Positions 33,414 to 42,595 of a stretch of 64,000 nt of DNA are shown one piece after another. The notes under the pieces were generated by a model. The model saw only the letters and a list, made by a program, of their open reading frames with translations, ran no database searches and was not told where the DNA came from. Origin of the DNA: Halarchaeum rubridurum (lineage in GTDB: Archaea > Halobacteriota > Halobacteria > Halobacteriales > Halobacteriaceae); assembly GCF_014647115.1 (NCBI RefSeq), contig NZ_BMOO01000005.1, positions 1 through 64,000 on the forward strand, read 5' to 3'. The stretch's first letter is position 1; every line of letters begins with the position of its first letter. A program made the translations under genes and the position numbers.

Positions 33414-34307
33414 ATGTCCCACACGCCACCGACGACCGGCACGTTCGTCGCGATGACGACGCCGTTCGAGGACGACCCGGACCGCATCGACCACGACCAA
33501 CTCGCCGCCGACGCAACGCGCCTGGAGGCCGCGGGCGTCGACGGCCTCGTCCCCGCGGGTTCGACGGGCGAGTCCGCGACGCTGACTCACGACGAGCACG
33601 TCGAGGTCGTCGACACCGTCGTCGACGCCGTCGACGTCCCGGTCATCGCGGGCGCGGGGTCGAACTCGACCCACGAGGCCGTCTCGCTCTCCCGCCGCGT
33701 CGCGGACGCCGGCGCGGACGGCCTGCTCCTCATCTCGCCGTACTACAACAAGCCCGAGCCGGCGGGGATGGAGCGCCACTATCGACGGATCGCGGACGCG
33801 GTCGACCTCCCGCAGATCGTCTACAACGTCCCCTCGCGGACGGGGCGCTCCGTCGACGTCGACACGACGGTCGCGCTCGCCGAACACGAGAACATCGTGG
33901 GCTACAAGGCCGCGAGCGGCGACGTCGGCCTCATCTCCGAGGTCATCGAGCGCACCCGCGACGAGGAGTTCGCGGTGCTCTCGGGCGACGACGGGATGAC
34001 GCTCCCGCTGCTCTCCATCGGCGCGACGGGCGTCATCAGCGTCGCCGCGAACGTCGTCCCGGAGCGCACGGCGGCGCTCGTCGGCGACGCCCTCGACGGC
34101 GAGTACGCGCTCGCGCGCGAACGCCACCACGAGCTCGGGCCGCTCTTCCGCGCGCTCTTCGCGGAGACGAACCCGATTCCGGTGAAGGAGGCGATGGACG
34201 TCTGGGGGTACGGGCCCGCGGAACTGCGCGACCCGCTCTCGCGCGCGACGCCGGCGACCCGCGAGACGCTGGAGACGCTCCGCGACGAACTGGAGGGCGG
34301 ACAGTGA
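33414..34307 (+). CDS. dapA: 4-hydroxy-tetrahydrodipicolinate synthase
   Basis: The 297-residue TIM-barrel lyase joins pyruvate and aspartate semialdehyde, the first committed step to lysine via diaminopimelate. Lys165 (VGYKAASGD) forms the Schiff base, Tyr137 is in VYNVPSRTG, and Thr51 is in GSTGE. It leads a six-gene operon dapA-B-D-lysA-dapF-E. A TATA candidate TTTTAC at 33378-33383 gives a short leader of a few bases. Its TGA overlaps dapB's GTG by 4 bases. Confidence 0.95.
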   Translation: MSHTPPTTGTFVAMTTPFEDDPDRIDHDQLAADATRLEAAGVDGLVPAGSTGESATLTHDEHVEVVDTVVDAVDVPVIAGAGSNSTHEAVSLSRRVADAGADGLLLISPYYNKPEPAGMERHYRRIADAVDLPQIVYNVPSRTGRSVDVDTTVALAEHENIVGYKAASGDVGLISEVIERTRDEEFAVLSGDDGMTLPLLSIGATGVISVAANVVPERTAALVGDALDGEYALARERHHELGPLFRALFAETNPIPVKEAMDVWGYGPAELRDPLSRATPATRETLETLRDELEGGQ

Positions 34308-35068
34308 GAGTCGCCGTCACGGGCGCGACCGGCCGGATGGGGAAGACCGTCCTCTCGGTCGCGCGCGAGCGCGGGCTCGACGTCGCGTTCGCGGTGAACC
34401 GCGACGCGGAGGGCGAGCACGTCGAGGGCGTCCCCGTCCGCCCGAGCGTGGAGTTCGAGGCGCTGCTCGACGAGGAACGCCCGGACGCCGTCGTGGACTT
34501 CACGGGTCCCGAGGCGACCGTGGCGTACGCCGGGGCGTGTGCGACCGACGGCGTTCCGCTCGTCACGGGGACCACCGGGTTCTCCGAGGCCGACGTCGCG
34601 GCGCTGGAGGAGGCGGGCACCGAGACGCCGGTCCTCGTCGGCGCGAACTTCTCGCGGGGCGTGCAGGCGCTCCTCGACGCCGTCGAGAGCGCGGTGGGCG
34701 ACCTCCCCGAGTACGACGTCGAGCTGACGGAGACGCACCACAACGGGAAGCGCGACGCGCCCTCCGGCACCGCGAAGGTCCTCCTCGACCGGGTCGAGGG
34801 GACGCGCGAGGACGCGAGCGAGCGCGTCCACGGCCGCGAGGGCGAGGCCCCCCGCGAGGCGGGCGAGGTCGGCGTCCACGCGCGCCGCGCGGGCGACATC
34901 ACGGGCGAGCACGAGGTGCTCCTCGCGGGGAACCACGAGGCGCTCGAACTGACGCATCGCGCGGGCTCGCGGAGCGTCTTCGCCGAGGGCGCGCTGGACG
35001 CGGCGGCGTGGCTCGCCGAGCAACCGGCGGACTATTACCGCTTCGAGACAATCGCCAGCCAACTGTGA
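34304..35068 (+). CDS. dapB: 4-hydroxy-tetrahydrodipicolinate reductase
   Basis: The 254-residue NAD(P)H reductase makes tetrahydrodipicolinate. The Rossmann motif GATGRMGK is at 7-14. GTTGFSEAD follows the cofactor domain, and the active-site run ETHHNGKRDAPSGTA carries the catalytic His pair, Lys and the substrate-binding SGT. It starts with GTG in GTGA, overlapping the dapA stop. All later genes of the operon except dapF also use GTG. Confidence 0.95.
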   Translation: MRVAVTGATGRMGKTVLSVARERGLDVAFAVNRDAEGEHVEGVPVRPSVEFEALLDEERPDAVVDFTGPEATVAYAGACATDGVPLVTGTTGFSEADVAALEEAGTETPVLVGANFSRGVQALLDAVESAVGDLPEYDVELTETHHNGKRDAPSGTAKVLLDRVEGTREDASERVHGREGEAPREAGEVGVHARRAGDITGEHEVLLAGNHEALELTHRAGSRSVFAEGALDAAAWLAEQPADYYRFETIASQL

Positions 35069-35913
35069 GCCGAAGCTACGACGCGCTCGAAGCCGACGTG
35101 GAAGACCTCTGGGAACGCGTGCAGGCCGAGGACCTCGGGCCTGCGGACCTCGACGCGGCCGACGCGGACACCATCGACGCCTTCCTCGACGCCCTCGAAG
35201 CGGGCGAGGTGCGCGCCGCGGAGAAGGACGCGGGCGAGTGGGAGGCCGTCGAGTGGGTGAAGCGCGGCGTCCTGCTGAACTTCTCGTTGCGCGAGACCCA
35301 GCCACGCGAGTACGGCGGCGTCACCTACCACGACGTCCTCCCGCTGCGCGACACCGCGGACCTCGGCGAGCGCGGCACGCGCAACACGCCGGACGGGACG
35401 ACGATCCGCCGCGGGGCCTACATCGGGAGCGACGCCATCCTGATGTCCCCGGCGTTCGTGAACATCGGCGCGCACGTCGGCGACCGCACGCTCGTCGACT
35501 CCGCCGACACCGTCGGCTCCTGCGCGCAGATCGGCGACGACGTGAAACTCGGCGCGAACACGCTCATCGGCGGCGTCCTCGAACCCGTCGAGGACGCGCC
35601 CGTCGTCGTCGAGGACGGCGTCTCCCTCGGCGCGGGCTGTCGCGTCACCTCCGGTTTCGTCGTCGGCGAGGATTCCGTCGTCGGCGAGAACACCCTGCTG
35701 ACGCCGCGCATCCCGGTCTACGACCTCGTCGAGGAGGAGGTCCTCTACGGGTATCTCCCGCCGGAGCGCCGCGCGTTCACGCGCTTCGTCGAGTCCTCCA
35801 TCGGCGACCACGACCTCTTCGAGGGCGGCGCGTACAAGCCCGCGGTCGTCGCCACCGACCTCGAGGCGAGCACGCTCGAAGGCAGCCAGCGCGAGGAGGC
35901 GCTCCGGGAGTGA
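35065..35913 (+). CDS. dapD: Tetrahydrodipicolinate N-succinyltransferase
   Basis: The 282-residue protein has a helical N-terminus and then a left-handed beta-helix with hexapeptide repeats (IGSDAILMSPAFVNIGAHVG region), ending in a TPRIPVYDL segment near residue 215 and a C-terminal ERRAFTRFVESS. It acylates tetrahydrodipicolinate from succinyl-CoA (or acetyl-CoA; the choice is not certain from sequence). GTG 35065 overlaps the dapB TGA. Its product needs an aminotransferase, which is not in this operon. Confidence 0.93.
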   Translation: MSRSYDALEADVEDLWERVQAEDLGPADLDAADADTIDAFLDALEAGEVRAAEKDAGEWEAVEWVKRGVLLNFSLRETQPREYGGVTYHDVLPLRDTADLGERGTRNTPDGTTIRRGAYIGSDAILMSPAFVNIGAHVGDRTLVDSADTVGSCAQIGDDVKLGANTLIGGVLEPVEDAPVVVEDGVSLGAGCRVTSGFVVGEDSVVGENTLLTPRIPVYDLVEEEVLYGYLPPERRAFTRFVESSIGDHDLFEGGAYKPAVVATDLEASTLEGSQREEALRE

Positions 35914-37292
35914 GCGGCGACGCCGACGACGGCGCGAGCGGGGCGAGCGATGCCGACGCGGCGGTCGACGGCGGAGCGGACGCCGACGACGGCGCGAGCG
36001 GGGCGAGCGATGCCGACGCGGCGGTCGACGGCGGAGCGGACGCCGACGGCGGCCCCGCGGTCCGTCGGCTCTCCGCGTGGGACGCCGACGACCTCCGCCC
36101 CCTCGCCGACGCGTACGGCACGCCGCTCTACGTCGACGACCGCAGTCGGGTCCGCGAGAACTACGCGCGCCTCGCCGAGGCGTTCCCGGACGCCGAGGTG
36201 CTGTTCGCGATGAAGGCCAACGCGGGCGGTCACGTCCTGCGGACGCTCCGCGACGCCGGGGCGGGCGCGGAGTGCGCGAGCGCGGGCGAGCTCGCGCGCG
36301 CTCTCGACGCCGGCTTCGACCCCGCGGACGTCCACTACACGGCGGTCAACCCACCTGACGCGGACCTCGACTACGCCCGTCGGGTCGCCGACGAACATCC
36401 CGCCCTCACGGTGACGGCGGGCGCGCGCGACACCGTCGAGCGCCTCGCCGAGCGCGGCTTCGCGGGGCGCTTCTGTCTCCGCGTCCACCCGGGCGTCGGC
36501 GCGGGCCACAGCGAGTCCGTCTCGACCGGGAAGGACGCGAAGTTCGGCGTCCCCGCCGACGAGGCCGTCGACGTCCTCGACCGCGCGGCCGAACACGGCT
36601 TCGACGTCGTCGGGCTCCACGCGCACGCGGGCAGCGGCATCACGAACGACCAGCTCGACGACCACGAGCGCGTGGTGTCGACGCTCGCGGACGTCGCGCG
36701 CGAGAGCGGCCGCGACTTCGAGTTCGTGGACGTTGGGGGCGGCTTCGGCGTCCCCTACCGGGAGCGCGAGGACGCGCTCGACCTCGACCGTGTCGCCGAG
36801 CGGACGCGCGACGCCCTCACGGGCGTGGACGCGACGCTGATGGTCGAGCCGGGGCGCTACCTCGTCGCGGACGCGGGCGTGCTCCTCACCGAGGTGAACA
36901 CCGTAAAGCGCGTCGGCGGGGCCGTCATCGCGGGCGCGGACGCCGGGATGACGACGCTCGTCCGGCCGGCGATGTACGGCTCGTACCACCCGATTCGCTC
37001 GCTCGTTGAGGAGTCGCGGGCGACCGAGGAGGTTTCGGTCGTCGGGCCCGTCTGTGAGAGTACGGACGTCCTCGGCGAGGCGCGCGACCTCCCCGCACCC
37101 GAGCGCGGCGACCTGCTCGCGGTCGGCAACGCGGGCGCGTACGGCGTCGAGATGGCCTCGAACTACAACTCGCGTCCGCGGCCGGCGGTCGTCGCGCTCG
37201 ACGACGAGGGCGAGGAACTCGTCCGCCGGCGCGAGACGCTCGCCGACGTGACGCACGCCGAGGACACCGCAGGCACCTACCCAGACCCATGA
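35910..37292 (+). CDS. lysA: Diaminopimelate decarboxylase with repeated acidic N-terminal tail
   Basis: The 460-residue PLP enzyme makes lysine from meso-diaminopimelate. Lys102 in LFAMKANAGGH binds PLP. HAHAGSGI and VGGGFGVPYRERED segments bind the phosphate, and PVCESTDVLG and NAGAYGVEMASNYN complete the alanine-racemase-like site. Residues 4-43 are two exact copies of a 20-residue acidic unit (DADDGASGASD plus AADVDGGA-like remainder), encoded by a perfect 60-base tandem repeat. The fold starts only near residue 52, so the tail is probably dispensable. GTG start overlaps the dapD stop. Confidence 0.94.
   Translation: MSGDADDGASGASDADAAVDGGADADDGASGASDADAAVDGGADADGGPAVRRLSAWDADDLRPLADAYGTPLYVDDRSRVRENYARLAEAFPDAEVLFAMKANAGGHVLRTLRDAGAGAECASAGELARALDAGFDPADVHYTAVNPPDADLDYARRVADEHPALTVTAGARDTVERLAERGFAGRFCLRVHPGVGAGHSESVSTGKDAKFGVPADEAVDVLDRAAEHGFDVVGLHAHAGSGITNDQLDDHERVVSTLADVARESGRDFEFVDVGGGFGVPYREREDALDLDRVAERTRDALTGVDATLMVEPGRYLVADAGVLLTEVNTVKRVGGAVIAGADAGMTTLVRPAMYGSYHPIRSLVEESRATEEVSVVGPVCESTDVLGEARDLPAPERGDLLAVGNAGAYGVEMASNYNSRPRPAVVALDDEGEELVRRRETLADVTHAEDTAGTYPDP
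35919..36049. repeat. Perfect 60-base tandem repeat at the start of lysA
   Basis: Bases 35919-35978 and 35979-36038 are identical, and a third copy begins at 36039 (GACGCCGACG) before diverging. The unit is a multiple of three, so copy-number change would keep the frame and lengthen or shorten an acidic tail by 20 residues. Exact identity at every third base argues for recent duplication or continuing slippage. Confidence 0.95.
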
Positions 37293-38083
37293 CGAGCTAC
37301 GACGTCTACCACGGCACGGGCAACGACTTCGCGGTCGTCGACGCCGACGAGCAGGTCGAGAAGACGGCCTTCGGCACCGACCTCTGTCGGTCGCTGGACG
37401 TGGACGGCACGCTGTTCCTCGGAATCGAGGACGGCGGCGAGCGCGCGACGATGACGCTCGTCCAGCCGGACGGCTCGCGCGCCGCGATGTGCGGCAACGG
37501 GGCGCGCTGCGCGGCGAAGTGGGTGAGCGAGCGCACCGGGCGCGACGTCGTCACCCTCGAAACGGGCGCGGGCCCGCGGCGCTGCACGGTCGAGGGCGAC
37601 GTCGTCACGGTCGAGATGGGAACGCCCGCCTTCGACCCCGACGACGTCCCGCTCGCCCGCGAGGCCGCGCTCGTCGACGAGGCACTCGAAGGGTACGACG
37701 TGACGGCCGTGAACACGGGCGTCCCGCACGCCGTGACGTTCGTCGACGACGTGGACGCCGTCGACCTCGCCGAGATGGCCCCGCCGATTCGCCACCACGA
37801 GGTCTTCCCGGAGGGCGCGAACGTGAACCTCGCGGCACCCACGGAACACGGGTTCGACCAGCGCACCTACGAGCGCGGCGTCGAGGGCGAGACGCAGGCC
37901 TGCGGGACGGGCGCGGTCGCCATCGCCGTCGTCGCCTCCCGCCTCGGGTTGGCCCCCGAGACGGGCGAGGTGACGGTCTCGCCCCCCGGCGGCGACCTCG
38001 CCATCGGCCTGCGCGAGGACGGGACGACGACGTTGCGCGGTCCGACCGAGCGTATGCTGACGGGCGAGGTGTCGGACGCGTGA
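37289..38083 (+). CDS. dapF: Diaminopimelate epimerase
   Basis: The 264-residue cofactor-independent enzyme converts LL- to meso-diaminopimelate. One catalytic cysteine is Cys68 in MCGNGARCAA, the second is in ETQACGTGAVA in the C-terminal half. The opening YHGTGNDFAVVDAD is canonical. It overlaps the lysA stop (ATGA). Placing the epimerase after the decarboxylase is a quirk of order, not of pathway. Confidence 0.95.
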   Translation: MTSYDVYHGTGNDFAVVDADEQVEKTAFGTDLCRSLDVDGTLFLGIEDGGERATMTLVQPDGSRAAMCGNGARCAAKWVSERTGRDVVTLETGAGPRRCTVEGDVVTVEMGTPAFDPDDVPLAREAALVDEALEGYDVTAVNTGVPHAVTFVDDVDAVDLAEMAPPIRHHEVFPEGANVNLAAPTEHGFDQRTYERGVEGETQACGTGAVAIAVVASRLGLAPETGEVTVSPPGGDLAIGLREDGTTTLRGPTERMLTGEVSDA

Positions 38084-39153
38084 GCGTCGACCCCGCCGAC
38101 TTCCTCGAACGCGCCGTCGAAATCCCCTCACACGAGGACGTCGACGCGATGCGCGAGTTGCTCGTCGCGGAACTGGCGGACGCGGGCGTCGAGGCGCGCG
38201 TGGACGACGCGGGCAACACGCTCGCCCGGACGGCCGGCGCGCGCGAGGGCCCCCACGTCGTGTTGAATACCCATATCGACACGGTGCCGCCGCACGTCCC
38301 GCCGAAACGCGACGGCGACGTCCTGCGCGGGCGGGGGTCGTGCGACGCGAAGGGGCCCCTCGCCGTCCTCCTGTCGGCGTTCCTCGACACCGAGCCCGCG
38401 CGCGGGACGCTGACGCTCGCGGTGACGCCGGACGAGGAGACGGAGTCGACGGGCGCGGACGCGCTCGACCTCGACGCGGACTGCTACGTCGTCGGCGAGC
38501 CGACCGAACTCGACGCCTGCACGGCGGCGCGCGGGCGCTTCCAGGGGACGGTCACCCTCTCGGGGACGGCGGCGCACGCCGCGGAACCCGAATCGGGCGT
38601 CTCCGCGATTCAGGGCGCGGCGGCGGCGCTTCGCGCCGTCGAGATGTACGACGACGAGCGCGGTCCCGACACGCACCCGTCGCTCGGCGCGCCGACGCTG
38701 ACGGCGACGACCATCGAGGGCGGCGGGGCGACGAACCAGATACCCGCCGACTGCTCGTTCGTCATCGACCGCCGCTCCGTCCCGCCGGAGACCGCGAACG
38801 GCTTCTTCGCCGGCCTCCGCGAGCACCTGCGCGCGGCCGTCCCGGACGCCGTCGGTGTCGAAGTCGAGCCACAGGAGCGGACGACGCCGTTCTTGGAGGC
38901 GTTCGCCACGCCCCACGACAGCGACGTGGTGTGCGCGCTCTGCGGGGCGGGCGCGGGCGACCCGCGGCCGTTCGGCGCGGCGACCGAAGCGTCGTACTTC
39001 GCGGACGACGCCCCGACGGTCGTCTTCGGGCCGGGATACCTCGCGGACGACGAGGGCGCGGTCGCCCACGCCGAGCGCGAGTACGTCGACCTGCCCGAGG
39101 TCGAGGCGGGCGCGCGGATCGTCACGGACGCCCTCGACGACCTGCTCGCTTAA
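38080..39153 (+). CDS. dapE: M20 family deacylase, probable succinyl-diaminopimelate desuccinylase
   Basis: The 357-residue metallohydrolase has His65 and Asp67 (NTHIDTVPPH), Asp89 (GSCDAKGP), catalytic Glu119 and metal Glu120 (TPDEETESTG). It removes the succinyl group after transamination. It is shorter than classical DapE and resembles the M20 LysK/ArgE group as well; operon context decides for DapE. GTG start overlaps the dapF stop as GTGA. Its last 4 bases overlap the convergent zinc-ribbon gene. Confidence 0.88.
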   Translation: MSVDPADFLERAVEIPSHEDVDAMRELLVAELADAGVEARVDDAGNTLARTAGAREGPHVVLNTHIDTVPPHVPPKRDGDVLRGRGSCDAKGPLAVLLSAFLDTEPARGTLTLAVTPDEETESTGADALDLDADCYVVGEPTELDACTAARGRFQGTVTLSGTAAHAAEPESGVSAIQGAAAALRAVEMYDDERGPDTHPSLGAPTLTATTIEGGGATNQIPADCSFVIDRRSVPPETANGFFAGLREHLRAAVPDAVGVEVEPQERTTPFLEAFATPHDSDVVCALCGAGAGDPRPFGAATEASYFADDAPTVVFGPGYLADDEGAVAHAEREYVDLPEVEAGARIVTDALDDLLA

Positions 39154-39401
39154 CCGAAGAAGACGTCCACGACGTCGCTTCCTCTGTTTCCGACGTCGCG
39201 GTACAGCTCCGTGTAGCCGCAGTTCTCGCAGGTGACGGTCTCGAAGCGATTCGTCTGGACGTCGAACAGCTTGGAGAGCCCGGAGCCGGTCGTGGAGATG
39301 GAGCCGGTCGCGGCCTCGTCGTGGCCGCACTTCGGACAGCCGTAGTCGTCGGTGTCGGTGTCGGTGCCGGTACCGCTCGGGGAGGTATCAGGGTCGGGCA
39401 T
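39150..39401 (-). CDS. Zinc-ribbon protein with beta-hairpin tail
   Basis: The 83-residue protein has two CxxC knuckles, YGCPKCGHDEAATG and VTCENCGYTELYRD, separated by the segment GSISTTGSGLSKLFDVQTNR. This is the haloarchaeal nucleic-acid-binding zinc-ribbon type often annotated zf-ribbon. The tail DVGNRGSDVVDVFFG is the conserved end of the family. The first 20 residues are Ser/Thr/Asp-rich and disordered. ATG 39401 is preferred over an upstream in-frame ATG. Confidence 0.82.
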   Translation of the reverse strand: MPDPDTSPSGTGTDTDTDDYGCPKCGHDEAATGSISTTGSGLSKLFDVQTNRFETVTCENCGYTELYRDVGNRGSDVVDVFFG

Positions 39402-39449
39402 CGCGGACGGGAGTGCGTCCGCCGGCGCCAAAAGTCTTGTACGCGCGTC

Positions 39450-40820
39450 TCAGACGTCGCGGGCGAGGTCGGCGGCGACGCCCGTGTAGCCCGCGGGCGT
39501 GAGCGCGCGGAGTTCCTCGCGGACGTCCTCGGAGACGTCGAGGTCGTCGAAGAGGTCGCGGAAGTCGGCCAGCGTGACGCGCTCGCCGCGCGTGAGCTCC
39601 TTCACGCGCTCGTAGGCCTCGGTGTCGCCCTCGCGGCGGAGGATGGTCTGGACGGCCTCGCCGATGACCTCGGGGGTGGCCTCCAGGTCCTCGCGCATCA
39701 CCTGCTCGTTGGGGACGACCTTCCCGAGGCCGTCCTGAAGTTTGACGTACCCCAGGAGACAGTAGGCGAACGCCGCGCCGACGTTGCGCTTCACGGTGGA
39801 GTCCGAGAGGTCGCGCTGGAGGCGGGAAGTCGGGAGGTAGTCCGCGAGGAAGTCGAGGTCGCTGTTGGCCTTCGAGAGGTTCCCCTCGGAGTTCTCGAAG
39901 TCGATGGGGTTGACCTTGTGGGGCATCGTGGAGCTCCCGGTCTCGGACTTCGCCGCCTCCTGGCCGAGGTAGCGCTGGGAGACGTAGGTCCAGACGTCCT
40001 TATCGAGGTCGAGGAGGACGGTGTTGGTCTCGCGGAGCGCGCCGAAGAGCGCGGCGACGTCGTCGGAGGGGTTGACCTGGGTGGTGGGCTCGACGTGGTC
40101 GAGGCCGAGCGAGGCGACGAAGTCGCGGGAGAAGGCGCGCCAGTCGACCTCGGGATAGGCGACGTGGTGGGCGGCGTAGTCGCCGGAGGCACCGGCGAGC
40201 TTCCCGGCGAGGCCGTCGGCGGCGGCCTCGACGTCCGCGAGTGTCCGGCCGAGGCGCGCGGCGTAGACGGCCATCTCCTTGCCGAAGGTGGTGGGCGTCG
40301 CGGGCTGGCCGTGGGTGCGCGCGAGCATCGGCGTCTCGGCGTAGTCGTGGGCGAAGCCGACGAGTTCGTCGCGGACCGCACGAAGTTCGGGCACGAGGAC
40401 GTCCGTGACGGCGGGCTTGACGAGGAGCCGGTAGGCGAGGTTGTTGACGTCCTCGCTGGTGAGCGCGAAGTGAATCCACTGGTGGACGCGCTCGGGGGCG
40501 TGCTCGCGGACGAAGTATTCGACCGCCTTCACGTCGTGGTTCGTCGCGGCGTACGTCTCGGTGCCCTCGGTCTCGATGCGCTTGACGAGGCGCGCCGACT
40601 CGCCGTCGAAGGACTCGTAGGCGTCGCGCAGCGCGGCGCGTTCGGACTCGGTGAGGTCGAGCGGCGTCGCGTCCAGGTCGGCGAGCGCGCAGAGGTACTC
40701 GACTTCGACGCGGACGCGGGCGCGGATGAGCGCGGCCTCGCTCGCGTAGTCGGCGAGCGGGGCGGTCCGCGAGGCGTAGCGTCCGTCGAGCGGCGAGACG
40801 GCGTCGAGGGGGTCGGGCAT
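39450..40820 (-). CDS. purB: Adenylosuccinate lyase
   Basis: The 456-residue fumarase-fold enzyme splits SAICAR and adenylosuccinate in purine synthesis. The signature GSSTMPHKVNPIDFENSEGN is complete. Other landmarks are SPLDGRYAS at the start, TSEDVNNLAYRLL and ARTHGQPATPTTFGKE. ATG 40820 (MPDPLDAVSPLDG) begins the canonical fold; upstream in-frame codons are not conserved. It is divergent from the PurN fusion gene, forming a purine pair. Confidence 0.95.
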   Translation of the reverse strand: MPDPLDAVSPLDGRYASRTAPLADYASEAALIRARVRVEVEYLCALADLDATPLDLTESERAALRDAYESFDGESARLVKRIETEGTETYAATNHDVKAVEYFVREHAPERVHQWIHFALTSEDVNNLAYRLLVKPAVTDVLVPELRAVRDELVGFAHDYAETPMLARTHGQPATPTTFGKEMAVYAARLGRTLADVEAAADGLAGKLAGASGDYAAHHVAYPEVDWRAFSRDFVASLGLDHVEPTTQVNPSDDVAALFGALRETNTVLLDLDKDVWTYVSQRYLGQEAAKSETGSSTMPHKVNPIDFENSEGNLSKANSDLDFLADYLPTSRLQRDLSDSTVKRNVGAAFAYCLLGYVKLQDGLGKVVPNEQVMREDLEATPEVIGEAVQTILRREGDTEAYERVKELTRGERVTLADFRDLFDDLDVSEDVREELRALTPAGYTGVAADLARDV

Positions 40821-40989
40821 GGCCGTCACTCCCGTCCCGCGACCCAAAAGCGTGCCGGTCCGAATCGCCACGTGTGTGTATAGATGGAGCCGTAGCGGGC
40901 GCGTAAGAGCCTCAATCTATGCCCGTTCGTGTATATATTGGGCGTCGGAACCGAAACCACTTTCATCGTGGCGGTAGCGACTGCCACGT

Positions 40990-42576
40990 ATGAAGCTCGC
41001 CGGCATGGCTAGCAACCGTGGACGGAACCTGCTGCACATCGCCGACCGCGCGCCTGGCGGCGCGGAGTTCTCGGTGATCGTCACGAACGACGCCGACGCG
41101 CCCGTGCTCGAGGCCGCGGCGGAGCGCGACATCCCGACCGAGGTCGTCGAGCGCGACGCCGACGAGGACCGTGCGGCCCACGAGGAGCGCATCCTCGACG
41201 CCCTCGACGGCTACGACGTCGACCTCGTCACCCTCGACGGCTACATGCGCGTCCTCACCGAGACGTTCCGCGACGCGACGCCGACGACGCTGAACGTTCA
41301 CCCGAGCCTCCTGCCGTCGTTCCCCGGCGCGGACGCCCACGAGCAGGTGCTCGAGGCGGACGTGAGCGTGACCGGCGCGACGGTCCACGTCGTCACCGAG
41401 TCCGTCGACGAGGGTCCCATCGTCACGCAGGAGCCCGTCGCCGTCTACGACGACGACGACGCCGCGTCCCTCAAGGAGCGCGTCCTCCACGACGCCGAGT
41501 TCAAGGCCTACCCACGCGCCGTGAAGTGGTTCGCCGACGGCGAGGCCACGGTCGTCGACGGCGAGGTCGTCGTCGAGGCCGACGCCGCCGAGGAACTGCC
41601 GCTGCGACGCATCGAGGGCGCGGACCGCACCGCCGACCTCCGCTACGGGGAGAACCCCCACCAGGACGCCGCCGTCTACGGCGACGCGTCCTGCGATGAA
41701 CCCAGCGTCGTCGCCGCCGACCAGCTCAACGAGGGCGCGAAGGCCCTCTCGTACAACAACTACAACGACGCGGACGGCGCGCTCAGCCTCATCAAGGAGT
41801 TCGAGCGCCCCGCCGCCGCGGCGATCAAGCACACGAACCCCGCGGGGTGCGCGACCGCGGACACCCTCGCGGAGGCCTACGCGGACGCCCTCGCCACGGA
41901 CCCGATGAGCGCCTTCGGCGGCATCGTCTCCCTCAACCGCACGTGTGATCGGGAGACCGCGGAGCTGATCGTCGACTCCTTCAAGGAGGTCGTCGTCGCG
42001 CCCGGCTACACCGACGGCGCCCTCGACGTCCTCACGGCCCAGGAGAACCTCCGCGTGCTCGACGTCGGCGGCGACGAACTCGGCCCCGACGTCGTGAGCG
42101 AGACCTACACGGACCAGTCGCTCGTCGGCGGCCGCCTCGTCCAGGAGCGCGACACGTGGGCCCCCGACCCGGACGACCTCGAAGTCGTCACGGAGGCCGA
42201 GCCGACCGAGGCGCAGATCGAGACGATGTGCTTCTCGTGGCGCGTCCTCAAGCACGTCATGTCGAACGGCATCGTCCTCGCCAAGGACACCGAGACGGTC
42301 GGCGTCGGCATGGGGCAGGTCTCGCGCGTCGACGCCGTCCGCCTCGCCGCGATGAAGGCCGAGGAGCACGCCGAGGACAAGGGCCCCGAGGGCTCCGTCA
42401 TGGCCTCGGACGCCTTCTTCCCGTTCCCGGACGCCGTCGAGGAGGCCGCGAAGGCCGGCGTCGACGCCATCGTCCAGCCCGGCGGCTCGAACAACGACGA
42501 GGCCGTCATCGAGACGGCGAACGAACACGGCATCGCCATGGCGTTCACGGGCAACCGGACGTTCCGCCACAGCTAA
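40990..42576 (+). CDS. purH: Fusion of GAR formyltransferase-like (PurN) and AICAR formyltransferase domains
   Basis: The 528-residue protein joins two formyl transfer steps of purine synthesis. Residues 1-190 are PurN-like with Asn102, His104 (LNVHPSLLPSFPG) and Asp140, the E. coli catalytic triad equivalents. Residues about 205-528 are the AICAR transformylase half of PurH, with RYGENPHQ, LSYNNYNDADGA, Lys280-His281 (IKHTNPAG) and PGGSNND. The IMP cyclohydrolase (MGS-like) domain of bacterial PurH is missing, so ring closure must be done elsewhere, for example by PurO. In haloarchaea it is often named bifunctional PurH, which overstates this. Confidence 0.9.
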   Translation: MKLAGMASNRGRNLLHIADRAPGGAEFSVIVTNDADAPVLEAAAERDIPTEVVERDADEDRAAHEERILDALDGYDVDLVTLDGYMRVLTETFRDATPTTLNVHPSLLPSFPGADAHEQVLEADVSVTGATVHVVTESVDEGPIVTQEPVAVYDDDDAASLKERVLHDAEFKAYPRAVKWFADGEATVVDGEVVVEADAAEELPLRRIEGADRTADLRYGENPHQDAAVYGDASCDEPSVVAADQLNEGAKALSYNNYNDADGALSLIKEFERPAAAAIKHTNPAGCATADTLAEAYADALATDPMSAFGGIVSLNRTCDRETAELIVDSFKEVVVAPGYTDGALDVLTAQENLRVLDVGGDELGPDVVSETYTDQSLVGGRLVQERDTWAPDPDDLEVVTEAEPTEAQIETMCFSWRVLKHVMSNGIVLAKDTETVGVGMGQVSRVDAVRLAAMKAEEHAEDKGPEGSVMASDAFFPFPDAVEEAAKAGVDAIVQPGGSNNDEAVIETANEHGIAMAFTGNRTFRHS

Positions 42577-42595
42577 CGCGACGCGACACGCGCTC

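Noticed and set aside
35919-36038. The lysA tandem repeat as a CRISPR or structural array
   Set aside because: There is no spacer, only two full copies, and the unit is coding and in frame.
35745-37256. 503-residue minus-strand frame opposite lysA
   Set aside because: Shadow frame; lysA has all catalytic motifs and fits the overlapping operon.
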